Below, piece after piece: positions 1 to 11,280 of a stretch of DNA of 64,000 bases. Numbering within the stretch: the first letter of the stretch is position 1; every line of letters begins with the position of its first letter. Source of the stretch: Bidens hawaiensis (Eukaryota; Streptophyta; Magnoliopsida; Asterales; Asteraceae); the NCBI GenBank assembly GCA_021521415.1, contig JAIQDT010001739.1, positions 248,001 through 312,000 of the forward strand, in the 5' to 3' direction. The notes beneath the pieces were generated by a model that was given only the letters and a program-made list of their open reading frames with translations, made no database searches and was not told the origin of the DNA. The position numbers and the translations under genes were made by a program.

Positions 1-3000
1 AATGTTGTTTTCTTTTTGTTTGTAATAATGGTATGTTCCGGGTTTTTTTTTTGTAGCACACATGTACCTTCTAGCATAATTTACAAGGCTTATATGGATG
101 AATATACTTCCACATGTTCCGACACGTGTCTCCAAGGCCGTCTTCGGGGTATTATATACCTCTACTAAGCCAAAATAAAAAGACATGTATCCCCTAACGA
201 GTAACGAAATATGTAAACTATTTTTTTAACGACACTAATGTTATAATAATAAATATAACGAAAATAGAGTAATAAATTCATATACATTAATAGCTAACGG
301 TTAACCTATGATTCGTTCTCCTAGCATACGCACTTTACCAAATGGATTCTGGTTTGGGCCCAACCTAAACTTTACCAAATGAATTATGAATAAAAAAAAT
401 CCGGGTTTTAGCGACTCACTGCAACACGGATAACGCTCGGGTTTTACCAATGTTCTAGTTTTACCGGCTAAATAAACGCCATTTTAAATATTTTATTTGT
501 TTTGACGCTTGGGTTTTAGGGTTTACGGTAACGTGACAGGTACATAAACATATCTGACCAGTCACGGGCAACGCGCCAGGTAATTTACTAGTTGAATATA
601 AATGTGGTTCAGCATTATCGCCATGATTATTCTCACTTCTTTTCTTCAGGTCCGATCAACGATAACGATTCTTGGTCATGGTGGTATGGAGATGATGGTG
701 GTGATGGCCCGTGACAATGAGGTGGGTGGGGTGTATAATCAATCTATTAATAATGATAATAATTATCATTATTTAGTTTCAAAGAATGACATAAATGATC
801 ATTAAAATTTGTCTAAATCTTGAATTATTAATGCTTTTATCACAAACACAATTTTTATTTAAAAAAGAAAAAAACAACTTAAGAGGTTAGCCTTTATTAG
901 ATAGGAATTGTTGACGGAAAAAATCTTAAAAGTTGACCGCTAAAAAATATAATTCATTTGTGAACAAGTAAAGTAAATTGATGCTAGTTTAGATGAAATC
1001 ATCAAATATAAAGACTTAGCTAATGGATGTCAGACACTACTATTGAGCATTCTTAACAGATCTTTCATATTATTGTGAGTCGATTCTCTATATTATATAC
1101 AGTAGTTGTGATAGAGAAACTTTTGTTTACCACCCCCATTTGTAAACTAGTTTGGTTTTGAAACACTATTTAAAAAACAAAAAAAATTATAAAATTCATC
1201 ATAAATGACTAAACCACTTGCTCTCACAACCTAGTTTGCCATCTTTCATCATACCCATATGTCATTCATGCATTTGTTCAAATTTTAACTTATTTTTTCT
1301 TTTCTTTACATACTAATTAATTTTAACACTAAAATTGTTTTTTCTTAATAACTTTTAATAAATAAGTTTTAAAAAAATCTAAAAACACAGTATTATTTAG
1401 TTTTTTTTTTTGAACACACAGGTATAAATTTTATTAAAAAACATAAGATAGGAAAAAAAATATTTTTATAATAAACTAAATATTAATCATTACTAATATA
1501 CATTATCCGACACTTGTCAACTCCTATTGGTTCATAAGATTTTTCGGATAAAACTTATTATCTAAACAATCTAACAATTTATATTTATTTAATAAAAAAT
1601 ATTAAAGTTTGGGTTGTTAATGAGCGTGAAATGTTTGTGTTTGGTTGGGTTGTGAATGGGGTGGTTTGTGAATGGGGGTGGTCAGGAGTAAATTTGGAGA
1701 AACACTGTTCATCATCTATATTTGTTAATATTTTTTAAAAGTGGTTGTAAGTAGAGTAGGGAGAAATAAAAGTATAAAAAATATTATTTAATTGAAAAAA
1801 AAAATAAAAGGTTTTTTTTAGTATAATTATAGATATGGAGATAAAAAATGCTTTTGAAAATACTCTAAATAAGTGAGTATCTGGGGTGTATAGCTCACTA
1901 CCTCTGCTACCCTCAATCTTTCGTGACTTCGTCGCTAGTGTAGTTTTCTTTCTTTCTTTTTTCTTTTTTTTTTCTGTTGGGTCAGTTTTCTTATTTCACT
2001 ACCTTGAAAAATTATTACGTTACCTCTATTTGTTTAAATTCCAACCAATCTAAAAGTTTAAATCAAATAAAGGTCAAACAAAGTTTATAGCTCAAAGTAA
2101 ATAAAAATCAGTAAAATTTTTTTCCCTTTCGTTTGAAAGAGAAACATCAAACATAAATATGCTCAAACGGAAACAGGTTTAACAGAATCATCATTTTTTA
2201 AAGTTCAAAATAAATAAAGCCCAAAAATAGTTTATAGCTTAATCTTTTTTTTTCTTTTGTTTAAACTAGAAACATCAAATAGAAATAGGCTTAACAGAAT
2301 CATCATTTAAGGTTGAAGTTTTTAATACGGTTTTGAATATACAAATTCACACACTTGAAAATAGATTCAGTGAGGTCTCAACTACCTTGTTAGAAAATAT
2401 GTCCAGTTTAAATGTATGAGATTGTTTTCCAAGTTTGACATATTTTAAAAGATGCATCCGAATGATTTTAGTAATGAAGAAAGAAATGTATTTCTGGTGA
2501 TTGTGCGACCTTTTATCACATTTTAAAGGAAGATGATAAATTTGCAAAACTAGAACCGCAACCGTTGAAATATGTTTTTCTAAAATGAAGCTTAGCAATG
2601 TGGGTTTGCACAAGCGAACGAGTGATGAGTATTTGAACAATGTTTTAATTTGTGTGATCGAAAAAGAAACGCTTGATAAAGTAAAAGGAGAGGGTGTAAT
2701 AATGGCTTGATTTCAAATTTTCAAAAACCGAATAGTAGAAATTTGCACCCTATGTGTTTAAATATTTTTATTATCGTATTTTTATTTTTATCTCGTTTAC
2801 ATTGTATTAAAGACGGTAAAATAACTATTTTGAACGTTACCACAAAATTTATTTCTAGATCCGCCACAGTATCATCAATGAATATCTATCCACATATTAT
2901 TGACAGAACCTCTATGCATGATCAAACTAAAAGCTATTGACGGTAATATGTCGTAGATGAGATTACCAATTATCGGTAGTCAGTCGTTTATTACACACCT

Positions 3001-3077
3001 TTGAAGCCAATGTAGAATCCAGATCTTCAAGCAATGAGCGAATTATTAAGGTTAACACACTACGTAGCTAGTCGGTG

Positions 3078-3111
<34 letters not shown>

Positions 3112-3187
3112 TTTAGTTTGAAACATGATTATCATTTATCAACCACGTGAGTGATGACTTGGTGAGACAACTACTCATAGACTCATC
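1..3187. other. AT-rich intergenic DNA, no supported gene
   Basis: I see no credible gene here. The short open frames (for example 602-805, 2347-2640 and 2707-2940) have no recognisable domain or supporting context. Around 1690-1870 there is a stretch similar in its interior to the Tourist-like MITE at 27770-28077 (a run about GTGGTTGTAAG followed by TATTATTTAATTGAAA), so it is probably a decayed relative. An (ATT)n microsatellite lies at about 3079-3112, just before the Harbinger pair. Confidence 0.6.
3079..3112. repeat. (ATT)n microsatellite
   Basis: About eleven uninterrupted ATT units, next to the left end of the Harbinger-like pair. A simple repeat of the kind common in plant intergenic DNA. 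Confidence 0.9.
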
Positions 3188-3190
3188 TTA

Positions 3191-4276
3191 GGCTGAGGGG
3201 TGTGGGGGGCGCGAGAGGGGGCGCGAGTGGGGGCGCCAGCCAATAATATTGTGACGTGTGGCAGAGAGAGAAACTTGATAAGATGGGTGTTGGTAGTGGT
3301 GCTCGCGCCCCGGGACATGGTGTGGAGGGGCGCGAGCGGTTTTTTTTTTTATTTTTTTATAAATGTATTAAAAAAACGTATTATTAAAAAAACTCATAAA
3401 TTATTTAAAAAAACACACATTAATTAAAAAAACACATTAATATCTAAAAAAAAATTGACATTGGATACAAAAACACATGTCTAAAAAATTGACATTGGAT
3501 ACAAAAACACATATCTAAAAAATTGACATTGGATACAAAAACACATTAACATTCATCTTATCTTCTCTCTCTAAAACTCTATACCCATTATTCTCTGATC
3601 ATAAGCTTCTTTACAGATATTCTCTCTTTATAAAGACAACAAAAACACAAGTGGGGTTTGATCTTTTGTTTCAAACCATTGCATAGTTCATTGAATCTCA
3701 TCTTTTTATGTCTTAAAGATTGGATCTTTCTTGTTGGTTATGTGATATTCAAAGTTTTAAACTCATGTCTACTCTCAAAAAAACTCTATCAACACTACTG
3801 TTCTTGGTTTTGTTCTTCACTTCCATTTGTCTCCTCAAAAACCCTTCTTTAGGTATGTAATCTGATCTCAAAACAATTTTTTTATTTTTTTTGTATGTTT
3901 TGTTATTGTAATTTTACTTATTTAATTAACTACTCCTGTTTTGTTTTATAGTTAACAGGTTTACAATGGCTTCCAAACACCAAGATTCTGAATATATCCA
4001 CTTTGAGGTTAGGTTTTATGTTAATTACTTTCTTCTTCTAAAGAATTAATTTCTTCTTCTAAAGAATAAATTTTTTTTTTTAATAAAAAACGAGCCCAAC
4101 GGCTCTATTCACGCATCCCAAGCCTCCCTCACGCCATTCCCAGCCGCTAGCCCATCCGCGCCTGCCTCTTTTTTCGCGCTCGCGCCCCTCTCGCGCCTCG
4201 GTGGTGTGGTGCTCGCGCCCCGGGGCGCGAGCGGCTGGCCTCTTGCGCCCTTTCTCGCGCTCCACACCCCTCAGCC
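3191..4276. mobile_element. PIF/Harbinger-like non-autonomous element A
   Basis: The element begins GGCTGAGGGGTGTGG and ends with the inverted complement, and TTA flanks it on both sides (3188-3190 and 4277-4279). A TTA target duplication is the hallmark of PIF/Harbinger. The ends are GC-rich, with many GCGCGAG motifs. A 22-bp perfect palindrome centred on CCCCGGGG lies at 4211-4232. The first 160 bp are nearly identical to those of the neighbouring element B, so both moved fairly recently. There is no transposase. The interior (about 3540-4010) looks like the 5' part of a host gene: a leader-like stretch, an exon end at 3852 before GTATGT, an acceptor at 3951, then an ATG at 3966 opening 14 codons that run to a possible donor at 4007/4008. 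This could be a captured gene fragment. Confidence 0.8.
3540..4007 (+). pseudogene. possible captured host-gene 5' fragment inside Harbinger A
   Basis: Between the repetitive ends of element A lies sequence with gene-like signals. It has a pyrimidine-rich leader, AG|GTATGT at 3852/3853, a T-rich tract ending TATAG at 3951, and an ATG at 3966 opening MASKHQDSEYIHFE, followed at 4008 by GTTAGG, which could be a donor. Nothing after this continues the protein within the element. I do not recognise the peptide. The structure fits a gene piece (promoter or leader, 5'UTR intron, first coding exon) picked up by a transposon, but the splice signals could be chance. Confidence 0.35.
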
Positions 4277-4279
4277 TTA

Positions 4280-5262
4280 GGCTGAGGGGTGTGGGGGGCG
4301 CGAGAGGGGGCGCGAGTGGGGGCTCCAGCCAATAATATTGTGACGTGTGGCAGAGAGAGAAACTTGATAAGATGGGTGTTGGTTTTGGTGCTCGCGCCCC
4401 GGGCCCTGGTGTGGAGGGGCGCGAGAGGGGGCGCGAGCGGTTTTTTTTTTATTTTTTTATAAATGTATTAAAAAAACGTATTATTAAAAAAACAAGAAAT
4501 TATTTAAAAAAACACACATTTTTTTGAAAATTCATAATAAAAAAAAACATACTAAAAATTAAACAAACAATAATATTTAATAATAAAACTAATCTAATAC
4601 AAGATCATCTGGTCGCCTCGCCCACAAATGTTCAACCAACTCATGTCGAAGATCCCCGTGTATCTCACGGCTCTTGATATTTGCTATGTTATGAAGTTTT
4701 TGTTGATCACTGATTGTGGACGGTTGTGGCGGAATGTCACCTTGATTTTGCAAGAGATTGACCACGGTTGCGGTCAAAACTCCCCCTACATGAAGAAGCA
4801 AATCATCCTCTTCGGAGGAGTCGGAATCAGACGAGTACGACGACATTATTTTTAAAAAAAAAATTGGGACGATGGGTTGTTTTTGGATTTTTTTTTGAAG
4901 TTGTGGTAATTGATTTATATGAAATGGGTTATATATAGGAAAAAAATTTTGGGTTTTATAAAGGAGTTTGGGATATTATATATGAGTTTGGAGATTGAAG
5001 TTGTGTTTGATATGGTTAAAATGGGTTGATTTAGGGGTATTATATAGGATTTTGTAAAGGTTTTTTTAAAAAAATACCCGAGCTCAACGGCTCTTTTGGG
5101 TGGGCCCACCAGCTTTTCCTCTCTCTTCTCCCGCGATCACCCTTGCGCTCGCCTGGAAATCCGCGCTCGCGCCCCTCTCGCGCCTCGGTGGTGTGGTGCT
5201 CGCGCCCCGGGGCGCGAGCGGATGGCCTCACGCGCCTTTCTCGCGCTCCACACCCCTCAGCC
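4280..5262. mobile_element. PIF/Harbinger-like element B, internally deleted
   Basis: It has the same terminal inverted repeats as element A (GGCTGAGGGGTGTGG and complement) and is flanked by TTA at 4277-4279 and 5263-5265. The left TTA is shared with element A. The 22-bp palindrome recurs at 5198-5219. A short open frame on the minus strand (4589-4846) appears to keep only pieces of a Harbinger protein, so this looks like an internal deletion derivative of an autonomous element. Its right end is about 150 bp upstream of the TATA box of the CYP94 gene. Confidence 0.8.
4589..4846 (-). CDS. residual PIF/Harbinger transposase ORF (internally deleted)
   Basis: An 85-residue frame starting with a true ATG. 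The N-terminus is Ser/Asp/Glu-rich (SSDSDSSEEDDLLL), as is common at the start of plant Harbinger proteins. The C-terminal third contains EIHGDLRHELVEHLWARR, which resembles the extreme C-terminus of plant ALP1/HARBI1-like transposases (a His-x-x-Leu-x-x-Asp-Leu-Val-Glu-His-Leu-Trp pattern). The catalytic DDE core is absent. I infer an in-frame loss of the middle of the gene. It cannot be an active nuclease. Whether it is expressed is unknown. Confidence 0.5.
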   Translation of the reverse strand: MSSYSSDSDSSEEDDLLLHVGGVLTATVVNLLQNQGDIPPQPSTISDQQKLHNIANIKSREIHGDLRHELVEHLWARRPDDLVLD

Positions 5263-5413
5263 TTAGAGTATATTGAAATAATAATTCGACAATCTTAAAA
5301 AGTAAATATTATTCATCTCTTTAAGCACGTGTTGCGAATCATGACATTTAAAGTTGATCTCTAGATATTACGGCATGCATGATAAACGTGCCTTTTTAAT
5401 TAAATACTTATGC

Positions 5414-5420
5414 TATAAAA
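5414..5420 (+). promoter_or_regulatory. TATA box of the CYP94 gene
   Basis: TATAAAA lies 80 bp upstream of the P450 start codon, giving an expected transcription start near 5445 and a short leader rich in CCACCAT-like triplets. Confidence 0.6.
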
Positions 5421-5499
5421 TAGTAAACCATAAGTCTCTCAAACGGCATCACAACCACCATTACATATCACCACCACCATCTACCACCATTCCACCACC

Positions 5500-7023
5500 A
5501 TGGACTTACTCTCTCTCCTCCACCTTCTCTCTCTACTCTTTGTACTCCTCTACTTGTTTTCCATGCTTAGAATCTTAATAAAGTCCAACACCACCAAAAC
5601 CGCCACCACCACCACCACCGGGTATAGTTCATATCCGGTCATCGGTTCATTGATTTCGTTCCATCGGAACAGTCACCGGCTCATCCACTGGTTCACTGAC
5701 CTCCTAGCGGTGTCACCATCGCAAACCATCGCGTTAACTCGATTTGGTAGCCGAAAAAACCAAATGATCGTAACCGCGAATCCTGGCAACATCGAACACA
5801 TGCTTAAAACAAGATTCGACAACTACCCGAAAGGCAAACCCTTCACGGACCTCCTAGGAAACTTTCTAGGAATGGGAATATTTAACGTGGATGGTGATCT
5901 ATGGAGCACACAAAGAAAGCTAGCGAGCCACGAGTTTAGCGCGAAATCGTTGCGCGAGTTCGTTGTTAGTGTTCTTGAAGAAGAAGTAACAAAAAGGCTT
6001 ATACCATTACTAGAAAACGCTGTCCAAAACAACGAGGTTTTGGACATCCAAGATGTCCTTAGAAGGTTAGCTTTTGATACCATTTGTAAAATATCACTAG
6101 GGTGGGACCCATGTTGTTTGGATTACACAAGATCTGTCCTGCCACTGGCACCAGCATTTGATGTAGCGGCGGGGGCCAGCGCCATGCGTGGCAGGGCGCT
6201 GGCCACTTGGATGTGGAAGGTCAAGAGGTTTTTTAATGTGGGAAGTGAACGAAAATTGAAAGAAGCTGTTGGAGTTGTCCACCGAGCCGTTAATGAGATA
6301 ATCCGTGAACGGCGGGAACAGATGGACGAAAGCGATAACAACAGAGATTTGTTATCGCGGTTCATATCCGCCGGTCACAACGATTATATGGTTCGGGACA
6401 CGGTAATTAGCTTTTTGATGGCCGGAAGAGATACGACGTCAGCCGCCATGACGTGGCTTTTTTGGTTGTTGCAACGAAATCCGACCGCCGAGGAAAATGT
6501 TTTAAAGGATGTCGCGTTCATAAATAAAGACGAGGGTAAACTAAACTTCGATGATTTAAAAAAGATGGATTATTTGAAAGCGTGTTTGTGTGAATCGATG
6601 CGATTGTACCCTCCAGTGGTGTGGGACTCGAAGCACGCTGCCAGTGACGACATGTTACCAGATGGGACACGAGTTTACAAGGGGAACAGAGTGATGTACT
6701 TCCCATATGGTATGGGAAGGATGGAATCAATATGGGGAAAAGATTGTTTGGAATTTAACCCAGGCCGATGGTTTGTTGAACCAGGCGTTTTAAAGAAGGA
6801 AAGCCCGTATAAGTTTCCTATTTTTCAAGCCGGTCCAAGGGTTTGTTTAGGGAAAGAAATGGCATTTATGCAGATGAAATATGTGATGGCATCGGTTTTG
6901 AACCGGTTCGAGCTTGAACCAGTTAGTTCGGAAGAGCCGGTTTTTGTGCCATTGCTCACGGCTCACATGAATGGTGGGCTCAAAGTTAGGGTTCGCAATA
7001 GAAGTCACTATTGTGAACCATAA
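5500..7023 (+). CDS. CYP94B: CYP94B-type cytochrome P450 (JA-Ile/fatty-acid omega-hydroxylase)
   Basis: An intronless 507-residue P450, the normal length for CYP94. Visible features in order: an N-terminal membrane anchor of Leu-rich sequence (residues 1-27); a proline hinge near YPVIGS (45-50); the I-helix oxygen-binding motif AGRDTTS (308-314); the K-helix ESMR (365-368); FNPGRW (419-424); and the haem loop FQAGPRVCLG (442-451), with Cys449 as the haem ligand. All key residues are present. The segments around KGKPFTDLLG and SPYKFP are typical of CYP94B. In Arabidopsis, CYP94B enzymes hydroxylate jasmonoyl-isoleucine at C-12 and so turn off jasmonate signalling at the ER; related CYP94A enzymes hydroxylate fatty acids. 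The subfamily call is by similarity; the substrate is inferred. The start is the first ATG after the TATA box, in the context CCACCATGG. Confidence 0.93.
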   Translation: MDLLSLLHLLSLLFVLLYLFSMLRILIKSNTTKTATTTTTGYSSYPVIGSLISFHRNSHRLIHWFTDLLAVSPSQTIALTRFGSRKNQMIVTANPGNIEHMLKTRFDNYPKGKPFTDLLGNFLGMGIFNVDGDLWSTQRKLASHEFSAKSLREFVVSVLEEEVTKRLIPLLENAVQNNEVLDIQDVLRRLAFDTICKISLGWDPCCLDYTRSVLPLAPAFDVAAGASAMRGRALATWMWKVKRFFNVGSERKLKEAVGVVHRAVNEIIRERREQMDESDNNRDLLSRFISAGHNDYMVRDTVISFLMAGRDTTSAAMTWLFWLLQRNPTAEENVLKDVAFINKDEGKLNFDDLKKMDYLKACLCESMRLYPPVVWDSKHAASDDMLPDGTRVYKGNRVMYFPYGMGRMESIWGKDCLEFNPGRWFVEPGVLKKESPYKFPIFQAGPRVCLGKEMAFMQMKYVMASVLNRFELEPVSSEEPVFVPLLTAHMNGGLKVRVRNRSHYCEP

Positions 7024-7530
7024 ATAATATATAAAGCTTGTTTTTGCCGTTGGATGATTGATTGGGTATCTTTGTAACGTCCACAGGTTCTAGTAATTTT
7101 ATATTTTCTACTTCATATTGTAACTATTTTACCCAACATGAAATTGGGTATTGTTTTATTGTATTTGTTTAAAAGTTTAAATGTTATATATAAATAAAAT
7201 ATCAATATCACTCGAAACTTTATGATGGAAGTGTCAAATATTTAAAGATAGTATTTTGTCTATTTGCATGGACTCACTTATGTTTATTGACTACTTCTAT
7301 AACTCTTAAGGGGGCCTCCTATACACATGTCATCCTCATTCTAGTCCCACATTGAGGATTAATCAAATAATCGTTTGTAGGTTAAGATATCAAATAATAG
7401 CTTCTTAACATTTTGAAAGACAGTATGCGGGGTAGAATATCAAATCAATCATAGCTCATGTACTTTTCAAACAACTGTTTGAAACGGCCGTATGAGTTTG
7501 AGGGTTTGAAACTTACTTTGGGGTTGGGGA
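7024..7530. other. 3' flank of CYP94 gene
   Basis: Presumed 3'UTR and flank. AATAAAAT near 7193-7200 could serve as a polyadenylation signal. No other feature seen before the hAT element at 7531. Confidence 0.4.
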
Positions 7531-8255
7531 CAGTGACGGAGCCACCTTATGGTCACGGGGTTCGGTCGAACCCGGTCTTTAATCGGTTTTATATATAACC
7601 TATAGTGTCGAGCCATTGAGCGTGCTCATTCTTTTTCGACGAGCGAACCCAGTGTCATTCTAAAAAAAGTATTCGAACCCATTAATTATGAAAATTTTAG
7701 TTAAAATTTTTTAGTAATAAATATTTTTTTTTAAATACAAAAAACTTTAAAAATTGCTAACAAACATTATAAATGGGCCGATAGTAACTCATATATAGAT
7801 TATAAAAAAAATGTCCAAATTATTTATAGAATTGTCTAATAAACCTAACCTAATTAACATTCTTAAGCATAATACCTAAGCGTTACCTGCCACACTTCAT
7901 CCAGATGACAACAACGATCGGTCGACTGACTCTTTCTTTGATGAGCTTTCAATCGATCCAGACCTCACGACGAATCTTTCATTGATTTTGCGTTATTAGA
8001 TGGGTGACGACTATATATATGATGTGTGCATTTGTTATATTAAAAATGTGTTCTTTTTTCGAGTCGCGATTGAAGATATTATGAATCATTTCCAAAACAT
8101 GAATATGCTTAGGAAACAACGATAATATGTAATATCTTTTTTATTAAATATGACTTTGGGTCCGACCCGTTGTGGCCAAAAACTTTGACGCCAGAAAAAA
8201 ATCGAGCACTAAAAAATGCTTAACCCGCAGAAAAAAATTCCTGACTCTGTCACTA
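7531..8255. mobile_element. hAT-type non-autonomous element (725 bp)
   Basis: The ends are inverted: CAGTGACGGAG at the left and the complement of TAGTGACAGAG at the right. They are flanked by an 8-bp repeat differing at one base (GTTGGGGA at 7523-7530, TTTGGGGA at 8256-8263), the target duplication size of hAT elements. No transposase frame remains. The ends resemble those of the element near 62247-63034. Confidence 0.7.
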
Positions 8256-8369
8256 TTTGGGGATGACGTAGGAACAGTAGAACCTAATTAATAAGAGTGG
8301 TCACAATCTTAATAATAGTCCCGATAAAAGAAACCTCAAAAAGTGCCTACATATTTTCCAAAACCACGT

Positions 8370-8890
8370 TATGGGAGTTGGGCCCGACCCTCACAACTAG
8401 GTCTTCTACAAATAAGTGAACAGTCGATGATATATACGTTTTTGTTTTCAACTAGGAAGTCAAAATAAATAATTATATAAAAGGACGTTCAAAAAAATTA
8501 TTATATAAAAGAACGCATGGTCGGAAACACATGCAAATACAAAACTTGACAAAATGCTAGTGGAAAATGAGAATTTATTTAAAAATGAAGATGGCATAAT
8601 AATATTAAAATCAGGAAGTTTTATAAATTATTCATATTACGAATTTGTTGACCTCTTGAGTAATTATAAGTTGGATATAAAAGTTTTACAACTTTATATG
8701 TTTGGTACTATTTGTTTGATCTTAAAATTTTTACAACATGATATTATAATATATTTAATCTTAAGTTTTAATCGTTACATAGTGGAAAATCTATTTCACT
8801 AAAAACCAACTAAAACACAAGAGCCATTTACACTATATAGTGATCCCAGAGCTAACTAAATCATATTTGAACCACTTGTAGAGAGAAAAA
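8370..8890 (+). repeat. copy 1 of a diverged direct duplication
   Basis: This segment resembles 10870-11280 in order and direction. Shared blocks include TTGGGCCCGACCC, ACAAATAAGTGAA, AGGAAGTCAAA, TTTGGTACTAT versus CTTGGTACTATAAG with TTTGATCTTAAA, and ACCAACTAAAACACAA. Copies have drifted with indels. No terminal repeats or reading frame explain it. It may be an unrecognised transposon or a small local duplication. Confidence 0.6.
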
Positions 8891-9880
8891 TGAACTAGAA
8901 AAAGGGCATAACTTGCAATTTATACTTCGATGATTTTAAACTTCATACTGAGAATTTCATCATCCAAGACTATCCATTGTGCTCAATTAAAAGGGCGTGA
9001 AAGGTGCGAACTTTGCACCATTTTCACCCCACCACCATAGCACCATCACCGTGAGGAAGACTTGTCCCTTAGCTAGCCGTCCTGCTCACGAGCGATGCCC
9101 AATCTTTGTAATTATTATTACTTTTAAATTTTCAATTAATTATTAAATCAATCACACGTCTTTAACTCACTCCACCAAATCATTATTTTGTCCATTTCAC
9201 TCGATCACCTGTCCCACGACACCCTCTAGTGAGGGTGAATGGCGAAAACCGATTTTCCACCTCATCTCCTACATGTCGTAATTTACCCCTTTCACCTTGT
9301 CTCTTTCACCCCTCCCATAACGGATAATCTAATGCCTCAATTTCAAACTCAACTACTTTAACCAAGATTATCTTTAAAGCTAAGGAGGCCTTTAGACGCA
9401 TTTATCTGCCTAGTTAGCGTCCAGATCATGAATCTTTATATTCAATGATTTACGCACTTATTTTATAAAGATCAATTTAACTTGTAGAAAATTTAAGGTT
9501 TTCAAAATCTAACTTGATCAGTCCAACTTCACTCTATAAAAAGGGATTTCTTGTATTAATTTAAGCATTCGATTGATGTTACTTTTTTAAGCGAATACTA
9601 TTTCAAAAATTTCTACATAATTCTCTTTGTTATTATGCTTCCCCTCCAAACTCCTTCGAAAAAATTTAATATTGATCCTCTTTTTGGAACTAGGAAAACA
9701 AAGTAAAATCATATTTTTTTTCTTTTTCCTCACAATTTGATAAAATATACCGTCAATTTTGAATCTAAAGTCGTTTGATTCACAAAATATTTTATGACCA
9801 AATTGAAATTTGAAATGAAAAATCGAATTGGAATATAAAAGAAATCATTTGAAAAAAAAAAAAAAAACATAGAAGTTTCC
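8891..9880. other. intergenic DNA, nothing recognised
   Basis: AT-rich sequence with a short stretch of C-rich, TCACC-containing sequence around 9000-9320. No reading frame, RNA gene or terminal repeat could be supported. Confidence 0.4.
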
Positions 9881-9889
9881 AAGGTTATA

Positions 9890-10640
9890 CGCAATAGAAA
9901 TGGTAAAGAATTGTTCAGTGGCGCAAAGGGTGAGGGGAGAGTTGTGGGAGTGACACAGGGATCTCCAAAGGGATACCGAAATGACTCATTTTCTAGAAAT
10001 GCAAAATTTGATTGATAAAGTTTCCCTTTCGAATGCTAATGATCGGTGGGTTTGATTGTTGCAAGGAATGTCTGAATTCTCGGTTAAGGGGATTCGAGAG
10101 ACTTGATAATAGTACGCTCCTCAGTGATTCGAGTAAAGCTGATTAGTTCTCTTGTCTGCCCCGAAAAATATATATTTACGGATGGAGGATTGTGGGAAGT
10201 CGGTCGCCAACTCGGATACATTTGGCTACTAAGGGGATAGATGTTTCGTCTACTATTTTCCCTTGTGTAACAATGGGTCAGAATCCGCTATTCATGTTTT
10301 TGGAGAGTGCGCCGCGTTAAGAAGATTTGGATTTGGTTGAAAGTTGGCTTGGTATGAAGTTATCAGCCTTGCGTTTCCCAACTAATCTCATGGAGTGGGC
10401 CGCGAACTCATCTTTAAGTGTGCTTAAGAAAGAAATTGTGGGTGCGATTATATGTGTCGCTTGGTGGGCAATTTGGAAGCTTTGAAATGATTCCGTTTCC
10501 TTAAAAAGACATATGAAGTATGCAGTGTTGTTTGATGATGTTACTTATTACTCTTTTCTTTGGTATTCGAGTAGGAAGAGTAAGTGTAAAGTGGCTAGAG
10601 TGGTTGAAGAACCCTCTTTTTTCATGTAATTTCCTTTCTT
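9890..10640 (+). pseudogene. L1-type LINE 3' fragment (RVT zinc-binding region)
   Basis: Conceptual translation, broken by stops and frameshifts, gives segments typical of the C-terminal part of plant L1 reverse-transcriptase ORFs. They are DRWV then SEFSVKGIRE (about 10040-10100); the zinc-binding CNNGSESAIHVFGECAAL (about 10265-10318); and the ICVAWWAIWKL segment (about 10450-10485). The 5' part (endonuclease and most of the RT) is missing, as expected for a 5'-truncated LINE insertion. Several stops make it non-coding. I could not find the target duplication. Confidence 0.7.
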
Positions 10641-10869
10641 GTTTTTGCCCAACTAGTTTCTTACTAGTCGGTGATTAATATAATATCCATCATTAAAAAA
10701 GAAATTTTTTTTTCCATACTTCACAATGTAACAAGTGTTTGAGGATCATATTTATTCATTTATTTTTAATGGCTTGTGTTTATCGGTTATTAATGTAATT
10801 CTTAAAGAGGGTCTTTCTATAGAGTGGTCTCCATAAGAAAAATACACATACCGGCCAAAAGTGCACATT

Positions 10870-11280
10870 TCCGTCCAACTTTTTGGGATTGGGCCCGACC
10901 CGTGACAGTAAGCTCGTCCACAAATAAGTGAAGAATATAAGTCGATGATTCATAGGTTTTGTTTTATTAGGAAGTCAAATTAAATATCTACATTAAGATT
11001 TATGAATTATAATAAAATGAGTAAACTATATATAAATATAAAATATCAATATTACAAGTTTGTTTGTTTGTTTGTTTTTTTTAATCTCTCGAGTAACAAC
11101 GAATTTGATGTCAATATCTTACAACTTCATAACATGCTTGGTACTATAAGTTTGATCTTAAAGTTATATTATTCTGAGAATAAAATCTATCTTTTCACTA
11201 ATTAACCAACTAAAACACAAAAACGATCTATATAAGTAATCCAGTGACTATCACACTCATATTTGAACCAACTGGACAAA
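10870..11280 (+). repeat. copy 2 of a diverged direct duplication
   Basis: Partner of 8370-8890, about 2.5 kb away in the same orientation, with the L1 fragment between them. The shared blocks are listed with copy 1. Confidence 0.6.

Noticed and set aside
5823..6730. Antisense open frames within the CYP94 gene
   Set aside because: Shadows of the strongly biased P450 coding strand.
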